Positions 15,729 through 23,573 of a stretch of 64,000 bases of DNA are shown piece after piece. Made by a program: the position numbers and the translations under genes. Numbering within the stretch: the first letter of the stretch is position 1; each line of letters begins with the position of its first letter. The notes under the pieces were generated by a model, which was not told the origin of the DNA, ran no database searches, and worked only from the letters and a program-made list of their open reading frames with translations. Source of the stretch: CALINF01 sp039980455 (GTDB taxonomy: Bacteria > Pseudomonadota > Gammaproteobacteria > Pseudomonadales > Halieaceae); contig JBDXCG010000006.1 in the NCBI GenBank assembly GCA_039980455.1, positions 251,975 through 315,974 of the forward strand, given 5' to 3'.

Positions 15729-18153
15729 AATGCGCACTGCTGTCGTCGCCCTCAGACGCAGCAACAGCGGGTTCAGCATTCAGGTTGAGTATCAGACTCG
15801 TTCCTCGACTACCCACGTACTCCCCAATAAGCGATCGACCCTGCGTCAATACACCGATATAGGGTGTGCGCAAGGCAAGGTCTTGCCATTGGCGAAGTGG
15901 TAGCCCCTCAAACAGTGGCGTCAGGTCCTGTTTGTCGCATACGGCTGAATCATGCACAACGATGAGATAGGCACCATACGGTTTGCTCGGCTGGTCGATC
16001 ATGTTCCGTAACGCTTCGCTACCGGTTAACGATTCAGGTGCGCCGCAACCATCCACTTTGACCAAATGTTCAACTGACCCGGATGCGCCTACTCCCAACA
16101 AGTTGAGACCTCGCTCCAGACGAAGCGCCTGTAATCTGGGGCCTATACCAGAGCCAGTGTCGGGGCCACCCGATGATCGCACCTTGAGCCCAGCCAGTAC
16201 GGAATCAGCAGGTACCGTATGCTCGAAAAGTCGAATGTCGGGCGCGCCGTATTCGGTATAGGCATTGAGATTTTCGATTCGAGCGTTAGCTAACGCTAGC
16301 TCTACGTCACCGCCGGCCAGTTGGGCGATAGCGGCCAGCTCAATACTATCTGAGGGGCTGAGCTGAATGCTTATATTGTCTACTCCACCTGTCTTTCCAA
16401 AGAAGGCGCAGTACTCACCTGCTAACAACTCCAGATTCATTGCGCGCACCCGGTTGCACCTGTCTATCCAGCCAATGAACTGGTCAACAGGAAGCGCTGC
16501 CAATTGTTGGGGGAGTGACTTCTTGGAGTCAAACTCAAAACGCAGCGCTTCCAGCTTTGCGTCTTCATCGAACACCATCAATACCGGCAGCCGAAATTGT
16601 CTTTCGTCCAACGTAAAGGTGAGCTCAGGGATATCGACCGCGAGCGCGCCTACACTTTCTGGCATTTCCCAGAAAGCGGTCAGCTCTTTTCTCCATTTGC
16701 GTACCTGGTGGTCCGGCTTGGCAGCGCTGGTAATGAAGCTTGGTTCCTCTGCGAGCAGACTGTGGCCCAGACCCAGCCGGATCGTGTTGCCGCCCAAGAG
16801 GTCAATGAGCGTGGGAGCAATATCGACGGTCGAGCCCGGTTTGGTAACCTCTCTCTCCTGGGCCAGTGTCGGGTGAAACAGCATAAGCAGGTTTCTTCGT
16901 GGGATCTGCGCTAACTCGTCATACGCCTCGTTTTTGAGCGCAATGTGGTCCGAGGCAACCACGAGAAGGGTGTTCTCCGCATAGGGAGATTGTCGGATAC
17001 GCTGTATGAAGTGACTGGACAACGCGTCGGCGCAATGGACGGCGTTAAGCATGGGGTTAGAGCCATCCCCATACTCCTTGTCACAGGCGGTTGATTTGTG
17101 ACCCTTTGGATGATGTGTATCGAGTGTGAGCGTCACCAATCCGAATGGCTCTGCCTGCTGTGATAAAGCTTCGAAGCGACGGTAGACGATATCCAGTAGG
17201 TCGTTGTCGTAAAGACCCCACCAAGACGTATCTGTCTGTGTACTACTTTGCGCGCTCAGCTCCTCCAGACCACTCACACGTTGATATCCGTGATCTCTGT
17301 AAAACTTGCCTTTACCCGCAAATTCTAAAGAAGCGCCGCCGACATATTCCATCTGGTAGCCTTGCTCACTCAGCAGATCCCCCAGGCAATTTACACCGGG
17401 CAGAAATTTGTCCATGCCGGACATAGAGTTGGGTGAGCCCGTGCCCATGAGCGGAATGCCACATTGACTGGCGACCATGCCGCCTATGGTAAAGCCCGTA
17501 TTTTCAAGGTTGCGAATGTCTGTAAAGTGAAGGCTCTGTGTCTCCAGTTGCTTCAAGTTTGGCATCAGCCCCGGGAAAATCGCTTCATCAAAGTAGGTTC
17601 TCTCGAGGCTTTCCAAATAGAGCACGACAATATTAACTGGCTTGAGGTCGCCTTCGATGCTCTGGACAGGATAAAAGTAGTCTTCAAATGCTAAGCCCTT
17701 GGCGTTGGATTGTGGCTCAAATAATGACGATCCCGGCAGCGCAATATCGTACAACCGAGCCATGTTGAGTGCAGCAGGGTGGTAGAGGCAGAGTATGGCT
17801 ATCGCAAGAGGTGCCAGTAAGGTGGCGGTAGACGTCTTGGTGGGAGAGGTGATCACTCTACTTAACAATACCGGCACGGATACAGCCAGTATCAGTAGCA
17901 GGACGGATAACGCAATGATGCCTGCGTACTCACCAAGGCCAGCGCCTCCAATGCCACTTTGCAAATGGAAGACAACCGTACTGTCTATGCCCGCGCCGGT
18001 GAAGTAGTCGGCGGTAATATAGGCGCCGCTCAATAGGATAAATAGGGCAGTGCCTAGCGATGTCCATAGCCGCACCGACCGGCTGGCGCCGGACGAGCGC
18101 AAGCACAAGAGAATGATCGCAAGGGCAGCGCTTAGCAGCAGGAGTAGGGGCAT
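15727..18153 (-). CDS. opgB: Phosphoglycerol transferase OpgB (MdoB), LtaS/sulfatase fold
   Basis: OpgB moves sn-1-phosphoglycerol from phosphatidylglycerol to periplasmic glucans at the outer face of the inner membrane. Three to four N-terminal helices precede a periplasmic alkaline-phosphatase-fold domain. Signature segments match E. coli MdoB as I remember it: DYFTGAGID, LESLERTYFD (metal Glu), TGFTIGGMVASQCGIPL (catalytic Thr), TLDTHHP and SDH. The frame is open to a TTG at 18180, but the ATG ending at 18153 places DYFTG at exactly the E. coli residue number and lies 6 bases after a TATAAT. The 808-residue protein has an extended C-terminus compared with the 763 of E. coli. It is isolated from opgG/opgH and lies between two sulfotransferase genes. 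Confidence 0.88.
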   Translation of the reverse strand: MPLLLLLSAALAIILLCLRSSGASRSVRLWTSLGTALFILLSGAYITADYFTGAGIDSTVVFHLQSGIGGAGLGEYAGIIALSVLLLILAVSVPVLLSRVITSPTKTSTATLLAPLAIAILCLYHPAALNMARLYDIALPGSSLFEPQSNAKGLAFEDYFYPVQSIEGDLKPVNIVVLYLESLERTYFDEAIFPGLMPNLKQLETQSLHFTDIRNLENTGFTIGGMVASQCGIPLMGTGSPNSMSGMDKFLPGVNCLGDLLSEQGYQMEYVGGASLEFAGKGKFYRDHGYQRVSGLEELSAQSSTQTDTSWWGLYDNDLLDIVYRRFEALSQQAEPFGLVTLTLDTHHPKGHKSTACDKEYGDGSNPMLNAVHCADALSSHFIQRIRQSPYAENTLLVVASDHIALKNEAYDELAQIPRRNLLMLFHPTLAQEREVTKPGSTVDIAPTLIDLLGGNTIRLGLGHSLLAEEPSFITSAAKPDHQVRKWRKELTAFWEMPESVGALAVDIPELTFTLDERQFRLPVLMVFDEDAKLEALRFEFDSKKSLPQQLAALPVDQFIGWIDRCNRVRAMNLELLAGEYCAFFGKTGGVDNISIQLSPSDSIELAAIAQLAGGDVELALANARIENLNAYTEYGAPDIRLFEHTVPADSVLAGLKVRSSGGPDTGSGIGPRLQALRLERGLNLLGVGASGSVEHLVKVDGCGAPESLTGSEALRNMIDQPSKPYGAYLIVVHDSAVCDKQDLTPLFEGLPLRQWQDLALRTPYIGVLTQGRSLIGEYVGSRGTSLILNLNAEPAVAASEGDDSSAH

Positions 18154-18159
18154 CCCTGC

Positions 18160-18188
18160 ATTATACTTTTGTGGCTGCAATGTTTCAC
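18160..18188 (-). promoter_or_regulatory. Apparent leaderless promoter of opgB
   Basis: Read on the minus strand, GTGAAA (18188-18183), 17 bases, then a perfect TATAAT (18165-18160), then the six bases GCAGGG and the ATG. Transcription starting at the normal distance would begin at or next to the start codon. The -35 lies inside the palindrome 18182-18208. Confidence 0.5.
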
Positions 18189-18208
18189 TACACTAGGTGT
18201 AGTGAAAC
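18182..18208. promoter_or_regulatory. 27-base perfect palindrome over the opgB -35 (likely operator)
   Basis: GTTTCACTACAC, a TAG centre and GTGTAGTGAAAC are an exact 12-3-12 inverted repeat. It lies in the 194-base divergent region between opgB and the sulfotransferase gene and covers the -35 of opgB. There is no T-run and no upstream gene to terminate, which favours a dimeric repressor site of TetR/GntR size. The regulator is not identifiable here. Confidence 0.6.
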
Positions 18209-18347
18209 TATTCTGTGAAGTATGAGAAGAAGCTACATCAATGAGAAAAGAGTTTTTGGCAGATAATTGATAAATAGTGCGCTCATTTAGTGACGCGGTT
18301 TGGTATCGCAGCTATCTAGCGCTGGCTGATATCGGTATCATATTCGC

Positions 18348-19061
18348 GTGACCTCTCCCATCCTGATCTCCCTGCATATGCCTAAAACGGCCGGTTCCAG
18401 CTTTGGTCTGGCGCTTAAGAACGAGTACGGGCAGGGTTATGTCGAGGACTACAATGACCGGCCATTGCAGGCGCGGGCGCCAGCGCGTATCGGTAGAGCG
18501 ATGGTTCATGCAGGCGCTAACATGATCGGGTTAAGTGTTAATGAATCCACATCGTGTATTCACGGACACTACTTGCCGGTTAAGTACCGTTTTATACGGC
18601 GGCCTGCGCTGTTTGTTACCTGGCTGCGCGACCCTGTAGAGCGGCTCGCGTCGCACTATCATTACTGGCGTCGCAGTTATGATCCGGAATCAGCTTTACC
18701 ATTGCATGCCAAAGTCGTGGAGGAAGATTGGACGTTTGAGCAATTCTATCTCGCGCCTCAGCTGCGCAACCTGTACGGTAAATTTCTTTGGGGTTTTCCA
18801 ACTTCGCGTTTCAGCTTTATCGGAATATCGGAACATTATGAGCAGGAACTAGAGCGGTTTGCATCGAATGTTCATGCGCTAAGCAGAGGCGTGAAGGCAG
18901 AGCGCGTGAATGAGAACCCGGGGCAACCTGTTATATATGTGCAAGACGAACAACAGCGAAAAGTGATTGAGCAGATTCATGCGTATGATGTGTCGTTGTA
19001 TCAACGTGCGTGCCGTGCGCGCTTAGCTGCGCTGGCGCGCCAGGAAGTTACCCATGGGTGA
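18348..19061 (+). CDS. Sulfotransferase family protein
   Basis: A 237-residue cytosolic sulfotransferase, smaller than the fusion protein's domain and of a different subfamily (Sulfotransfer_2-like). The 5'-phosphosulfate loop HMPKTAGSSF is at residues 10-19, a conserved CIHGHY follows, and the 3'-phosphate segment is WLRDPVERLASHYHYW. The remainder is helical with no signal or membrane helix. The start is GTG with no clear ribosome site. Its stop overlaps the ATG of the AmpG-like gene, so the two are translationally coupled. The acceptor is unknown; carbohydrate is the usual target of this subfamily. Confidence 0.82.
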   Translation: MTSPILISLHMPKTAGSSFGLALKNEYGQGYVEDYNDRPLQARAPARIGRAMVHAGANMIGLSVNESTSCIHGHYLPVKYRFIRRPALFVTWLRDPVERLASHYHYWRRSYDPESALPLHAKVVEEDWTFEQFYLAPQLRNLYGKFLWGFPTSRFSFIGISEHYEQELERFASNVHALSRGVKAERVNENPGQPVIYVQDEQQRKVIEQIHAYDVSLYQRACRARLAALARQEVTHG

Positions 19062-20346
19062 AGCGCAATCGGGTTGGACTCAATCTGTTTTCAACAAACG
19101 GATGCTCATCTGCGTCTTCACCGGCTTCACCTCGGGCTTGCCTTTGTATGTGCTGTTTCAATTGGTACCTGCCTGGTTACGCGATGGCGGTGTGTCACTC
19201 ACTGAGATCGGCCTGTTCGCTCTTGTCGGTATTCCTTACACCTGGAAATTCCTGTGGGCGCCGTTGATGGATCGATGGGTGCCGCCCTTCCTGGGTCGCC
19301 GCCGAGGCTGGATGCTGATGTCCCAGCTGGCGTTGGTAGTTTCCATCGGTGTAATGGGTCTGTATCAGCCTTCGCAATCAACGGGCCTGATTGCTGTGCT
19401 CGCTTTTATCGTCGCTTTGTTTAGTGCCACTCAGGACGTGGCAGTCGATGCTTATCGTCGAGAGATACTGCCAGATGAAGAACTGGGTCTTGGCAACTCA
19501 ATTCATGTGCAGGCCTATCGTATCTCCAGCCTTATCCCTGGCTCACTCTCTCTTATTCTCGCCGATATCCTGCCTTGGTCATCAGTATTCTGGATTACAG
19601 GCGCATTCATGCTGACGGGCGTGGCACTGAGTATTCTGGTATCTGAGCCGGCCTCTGAGGTACCAAAAGCGCAAGGTTTGCGTGAGGCATTGGTAGCGCC
19701 GTTTCGGGAGTATCTAAACCGGCGGGGGGTTAAGGGGTTGCTGGTGGTGCTCAGTTTTATGTTTCTCTATAAGCTCGGTGACAACATGGCCACTGCACTA
19801 TCGATGCCGTTCTATCTCGACTTGGGATTTAGTAAAACTCAGATCGGTGTAGTGGCGAAGAACGCAGCGTTATGGCCTGCGATTATTGGAGGTCTGCTTG
19901 GCGGGTTGGTGATGATCCGCCTAGGCATAAACCGTTCGCTTTGGCTGTTTGGTGTTGTCCAATTGGTCAGCATTCTCGGTTTTGCGCTGCTTGCCGCGAG
20001 CGGCCCCATATTGTGGCTGCTCGCTGCTGTTATTGCGTTTGAGTATCTGGGTGTTGGAATGGGAACCGCCGCCTTTACAGCGTTTATCGCGCGCGAAACC
20101 AGCAGGGTTTACGCGGCCACCCAGTTTGCATTGTTCACCGCATTGGCTGCGCTACCCCGAACCTTTGCCAATGCGAGCACTGGCGCTATCGTGGAGTGGG
20201 TAGGGTGGGAAAGCTTCTTTCTGCTGTGCGCAGTACTTGCGTTACCTGGAATGGCATTACTGATATGGATCGCTCCGTGGAAAGAGCAAGAGCCTGAGAA
20301 AGGCGACGATGCGGAAATCACTGATGACACCCAGCCAGATTCTTGA
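19054..20346 (+). CDS. ampG: AmpG-family MFS permease
   Basis: AmpG imports anhydro-muropeptides for cell-wall recycling. The 430-residue protein shows 12 or more hydrophobic helices and AmpG landmarks: GFTSGLPLYVLF, KFLWAPLMDRWVPPFLGRRRGW between helices 2 and 3, and SATQDVAVDAYRREILP. The C-terminal tail is acidic. It overlaps the upstream sulfotransferase stop by 8 bases. That coupling leaves open whether this AmpG homologue transports a different glycan fragment. The family call is firm; the substrate is inferred. Confidence 0.85.
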   Translation: MGEAQSGWTQSVFNKRMLICVFTGFTSGLPLYVLFQLVPAWLRDGGVSLTEIGLFALVGIPYTWKFLWAPLMDRWVPPFLGRRRGWMLMSQLALVVSIGVMGLYQPSQSTGLIAVLAFIVALFSATQDVAVDAYRREILPDEELGLGNSIHVQAYRISSLIPGSLSLILADILPWSSVFWITGAFMLTGVALSILVSEPASEVPKAQGLREALVAPFREYLNRRGVKGLLVVLSFMFLYKLGDNMATALSMPFYLDLGFSKTQIGVVAKNAALWPAIIGGLLGGLVMIRLGINRSLWLFGVVQLVSILGFALLAASGPILWLLAAVIAFEYLGVGMGTAAFTAFIARETSRVYAATQFALFTALAALPRTFANASTGAIVEWVGWESFFLLCAVLALPGMALLIWIAPWKEQEPEKGDDAEITDDTQPDS

Positions 20347-20394
20347 GCTTAGCCGCCAAGCCAGCGGCCAAATAGCAGAGCTATCCTGTTAGGG

Positions 20395-20712
20395 TTACGG
20401 CCAGACATAGCGTGTCAGTTTCAGCCTGTTACCCGCGCTAAATACCACGCCCTCGCTCTCGAGCTGTGTGCGCTGGAAATCTCTTGACGGCGAGCTCTCA
20501 GGCAGTGAAATCCGTCCCTGAGCATTGACCACTCGATACCAGGGAATGCGAGTCCCCTCGGGCAGGTCTCTTAATGCTTTTCCCACACGACGCGCTGCAC
20601 CAGGCATGCCCGCTTGGCGCGCTATTTCGCCATAGGTGCTTACCCGGCCCGGTGGAATCATCGCCACAATGTGCCAGATACGCTCGTTGATTGCCTGTTT
20701 GCTCGTCGCCAT
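20395..20712 (-). CDS. atl: Alkyltransferase-like DNA-damage sensor (ATL protein)
   Basis: ATL proteins bind O6-alkylguanine in DNA and flag it for nucleotide-excision repair, but cannot remove the alkyl group. This 105-residue protein is the MGMT C-terminal DNA-binding domain alone, with PPGRVSTYGEIA and GAARRVGKAL as the winged-helix part. The methyltransferase PCHR active site reads PWYR here (W58, Y59), so the acceptor cysteine is absent. E. coli YbaZ has PWHR at this site. It is convergent with the AmpG gene and divergent from fxsA. Confidence 0.88.
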   Translation of the reverse strand: MATSKQAINERIWHIVAMIPPGRVSTYGEIARQAGMPGAARRVGKALRDLPEGTRIPWYRVVNAQGRISLPESSPSRDFQRTQLESEGVVFSAGNRLKLTRYVWP

Positions 20713-20809
20713 TGCGCGCCTTCAGTCTGCCCCTTTGCAGAAGCTTAACATTGCTGGCAGCTTGAATTATCGGCGGTCACCCCCATACTGATGAGACACG
20801 GAGCCATTT

Positions 20810-21223
20810 ATGCGACTATTTTTCCTCCTGCTGCCTTGGCTGGAGCTATTCACCCTGATTCAACTAGGCGTTGAAACGAGTGCCCTAACAGCGCTGTTGT
20901 ATGTGCTTGCCACGTTGGTGTTGGGTATGGCGATTATTCGTCACCAGGGAATGAGTTTAATTACACGCATGCAAGACCTACAGGCGGGGCGGGTACTTGG
21001 CCAACAGCTTCTTCTCGATGGCATGGCAGTGGGTATCGCCGGATTACTACTGATGGTTCCAGGCCTCATCTCTGATTTTTTTGCGATTATCGTGTTGATC
21101 GGCCCCCTGCGTCGGCGTCTGGGTCGCTGGTTGATGGGTCCACAGCCCGAACCCTATGTACCGCAGCGTGACGCCACAAGTGAATCGGCCATTGAAGGCG
21201 ATTTTCGTAGGGTTGATGAGTAG
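20810..21223 (+). CDS. fxsA: FxsA family membrane protein
   Basis: FxsA is a small cytoplasmic-membrane protein, known in E. coli for affecting F-exclusion of phage T7. The 137-residue protein starts MRLFFLLLPWLELFTLIQLG, typical of FxsA. It has three to four membrane helices and the conserved GLLLMVPGLISDFFA followed by RRRLGRWL. The charged tail is variable in the family. ACGGAG precedes the ATG. Location just upstream of groESL is common in gammaproteobacteria. Confidence 0.9.
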   Translation: MRLFFLLLPWLELFTLIQLGVETSALTALLYVLATLVLGMAIIRHQGMSLITRMQDLQAGRVLGQQLLLDGMAVGIAGLLLMVPGLISDFFAIIVLIGPLRRRLGRWLMGPQPEPYVPQRDATSESAIEGDFRRVDE

Positions 21224-21295
21224 CATCTTTCTAAGCTACTGAAAAACAAGCAATAAACGTCGGCTATCCAGCCGCAATTTGATGTGCCCTTGCTC

Positions 21296-21323
21296 TTGAC
21301 ACTCTCCGCTTCCTCACTAGAAT
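21296..21323 (+). promoter_or_regulatory. Sigma-70 promoter of groESL
   Basis: Perfect -35 TTGACA (21296-21301), 16 bases, then TAGAAT (21318-21323). The last base of the -10 is the first base of the CIRCE element. No sigma-32 type CCCCAT -10 is visible upstream of groES. Confidence 0.8.
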
Positions 21324-21349
21324 TAGCACTCTCTTAAAAAGAGTGCTAA
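21323..21349. promoter_or_regulatory. CIRCE operator (HrcA binding site) of groESL
   Basis: TTAGCACTC, a nine-base spacer and GAGTGCTAA form an exact 9-9-9 CIRCE inverted repeat. It starts in the -10 box, where bound HrcA repressor would block transcription. CIRCE/HrcA control is well known in Gram-positives and in some proteobacteria such as Xanthomonas, and is absent from E. coli. hrcA itself is not in the window. Confidence 0.95.
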
Positions 21350-21442
21350 TCAGGGCTTGAATAACTATTTCCTGCCCCAACATAGCAATCGAGCCCCGTT
21401 AACGGGCATTTATAACATCGTTCAAACTGGAGAATCATACCA

Positions 21443-21733
21443 ATGAATATCCGTCCGCTGTACGACCGTGTGGTCGTTCGTCGCAAGGAAGAGGAAGCAA
21501 CCTCAGCTGGTGGCATCGTGCTGCCCGGGTCTGCCAAGGAAAAGCCAAACCAGGGTGAAATTGTCGCCGTGGGTGAGGGAAAATCTCTCGATAGCGGTGA
21601 AATCCGTCCATTGGCCGTTAAGGTCGGTGACACTGTCGTGTTTGGTCAGTATGCAGGTAGCAATACGATCGAAATCGACGGCGAAGAGTTGATCATCATG
21701 GGTGAAAGCGAAATCTTTGCGATTGTTGAGTGA
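21443..21733 (+). CDS. groS: Co-chaperonin GroES
   Basis: GroES is the heptameric lid of the GroEL folding chamber. The 96-residue protein has MNIRPLYDRVVVRR, the mobile loop (EEEATSAGGIVLPGSAKEK) and the terminal IMGESEIFAIVE segment. GGAG precedes the ATG. It is 62 bases upstream of groL and in the same transcript, behind the CIRCE promoter. Confidence 0.98.
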   Translation: MNIRPLYDRVVVRRKEEEATSAGGIVLPGSAKEKPNQGEIVAVGEGKSLDSGEIRPLAVKVGDTVVFGQYAGSNTIEIDGEELIIMGESEIFAIVE

Positions 21734-21795
21734 TTAACTAAGCACTTATTTCGACCCTAAAACAGTTAGCGAATTGAGTATTAAAGGAAACGATC

Positions 21796-23445
21796 ATGGC
21801 AGCTAAAGAAGTATTTTTTGGTGATGAAGCACGTAGCCGCATGCTTGCGGGCGTGAACGTTCTCGCCGACGCTGTAAAAGCGACTCTGGGGCCCAAGGGC
21901 CGCAACGTAATTCTCGACAAGTCTTTTGGTGCACCTACCGTCACTAAAGATGGTGTGTCTGTAGCCAAAGAAATCGAGATGAAAGACAAATTCGAAAACA
22001 TGGGTGCACAAATGGTGAAGGAAGTTGCTTCACAGGCATCCGACGCCGCCGGTGACGGCACCACAACGGCCACTGTGCTGGCGCAATCGATCCTCAATGA
22101 AGGCTTGAAGTCAGTAGCTGCAGGCATGAACCCGATGGATCTCAAGCGTGGCATCGACAAGGCTGTTGCAGCAGCAGTTGCACACATATCTGAAGCAGCT
22201 ATTCCCTGTGAAGACAGCAAGGCGATAGCACAGGTTGGTTCTATCTCTGCCAACTCTGATACGCAGGTTGGTGAGATTATTGCGGAAGCGATGGATAAGG
22301 TCGGCAAAGAAGGCGTTATCACTGTAGAGGAAGGCACAGGTCTGGAGAATGAGCTGGACGTAGTAGAAGGTATGCAGTTTGATCGTGGCTACCTGTCGCC
22401 TTACTTCATCAACAATCAGGAAAACATGAGTGCTGATGTAGAAGCGCCCTTCATCTTGTTGGTAGACAAGAAAATCTCCAACATCCGCGAGTTGCTGCCC
22501 CTGCTGGAGCAAGTTGCCAAGGCTTCAAAGCCACTGGTTATTATCGCTGAAGATGTAGAAGGTGAAGCGCTGGCTACTTTGGTCGTGAATAACATGCGCG
22601 GTATTGTTAAAGTCACTGCGTGTAAGGCGCCAGGGTTTGGTGATCGTCGTAAGGCCATGCTGCAGGATATTGCTATCCTGACCGGTGGTACTGTGATTTC
22701 CGAAGAAGTGGGTCTGGATCTTGAGTCTGCAACACTGGAGCACCTTGGTAGCGCCAAGCGTGTTGCGATGGACAAAGACAACAGCACCATTATCGATGGT
22801 TCAGGTGATGCAGCTGCTATTCAGGCTCGTGTTAGCGAGATCCGAGTGCAGGTTGAGAACACCTCTTCAGATTACGACCGTGAGAAACTGCAAGAGCGTG
22901 TGGCCAAGCTGGCCGGTGGTGTTGCAGTGATCAAGGTTGGCGCAGCAACTGAAATCGAAATGAAAGAGAAGAAGGCTCGCGTTGAAGACGCACTGCACGC
23001 AACACGTGCTGCAGTTGAAGAAGGCGTTGTAGCTGGCGGTGGTGTTGCACTGGTGCGCGCTGTTGCCGCAATCGCAGATATCACAGGTGATAACGAAGAT
23101 CAGAACCACGGTATTGCAGCTGCGCTGCGTGCTATGGAAGGTCCTCTGCGCCAAATTGTTGAGAATGCTGGCGACGAAGCGTCTGTTGTTCTGAACAACG
23201 TGAAGAACGATGGCAAAGGCAACTACGGCTACAATGCTGCATCAGGTGAGTACGGCGACATGATTGAGATGGGTATCCTGGATCCCGCCAAAGTCACGCG
23301 TACAGCATTGCAGGCAGCGGGTTCAGTCGCTGCTCTGATGATCACCACTGAAGTCATGGTTGCTGATGCACCCGACGATAGTGCTGGTGGTGCGCCTGCT
23401 ATGCCTGATATGGGCGGCATGGGCGGTATGGGCGGCATGATGTAA
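21796..23445 (+). CDS. groL: Chaperonin GroEL
   Basis: GroEL is the 14-subunit ATP-driven folding chamber. The 549-residue protein carries ATLGPKGRNVILDKSFGAPT and GDGTTTATVLA (ATP pocket), apical and intermediate domains of normal length, GVVAGGGVALVRA near residue 412, and the C-terminal Gly-Met tail. AGGA lies before the ATG. Codon use is strongly biased, as expected for an abundant protein. Regulation is by CIRCE upstream of groES. Confidence 0.99.
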   Translation: MAAKEVFFGDEARSRMLAGVNVLADAVKATLGPKGRNVILDKSFGAPTVTKDGVSVAKEIEMKDKFENMGAQMVKEVASQASDAAGDGTTTATVLAQSILNEGLKSVAAGMNPMDLKRGIDKAVAAAVAHISEAAIPCEDSKAIAQVGSISANSDTQVGEIIAEAMDKVGKEGVITVEEGTGLENELDVVEGMQFDRGYLSPYFINNQENMSADVEAPFILLVDKKISNIRELLPLLEQVAKASKPLVIIAEDVEGEALATLVVNNMRGIVKVTACKAPGFGDRRKAMLQDIAILTGGTVISEEVGLDLESATLEHLGSAKRVAMDKDNSTIIDGSGDAAAIQARVSEIRVQVENTSSDYDREKLQERVAKLAGGVAVIKVGAATEIEMKEKKARVEDALHATRAAVEEGVVAGGGVALVRAVAAIADITGDNEDQNHGIAAALRAMEGPLRQIVENAGDEASVVLNNVKNDGKGNYGYNAASGEYGDMIEMGILDPAKVTRTALQAAGSVAALMITTEVMVADAPDDSAGGAPAMPDMGGMGGMGGMM

Positions 23446-23463
23446 AGCAGTCACCTGCCTCAT

Positions 23464-23493
23464 AAAACCCCGCCTTTTGGTGGGGTTTTTTTT
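23464..23493 (+). terminator. Rho-independent terminator after groESL
   Basis: CCCCGCC and a GGTGGGG arm around a TTTT loop are followed by eight T. Confidence 0.9.
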
Positions 23494-23573
23494 GGCTCAC
23501 GCGTTTTTTTGTAACCGTGTACAATGCTTGTAGGTGGTAAAACGAAGTTCATAACTAATAGAAGGGGAGCGCC

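Noticed and set aside
21224..21322. Sigma-32 promoter for groESL
   Set aside because: A CTTGAC-like -35 exists, but no CCCCAT-type -10 follows at 11-16 bases. TTGACA-16-TAGAAT fits sigma-70 instead.
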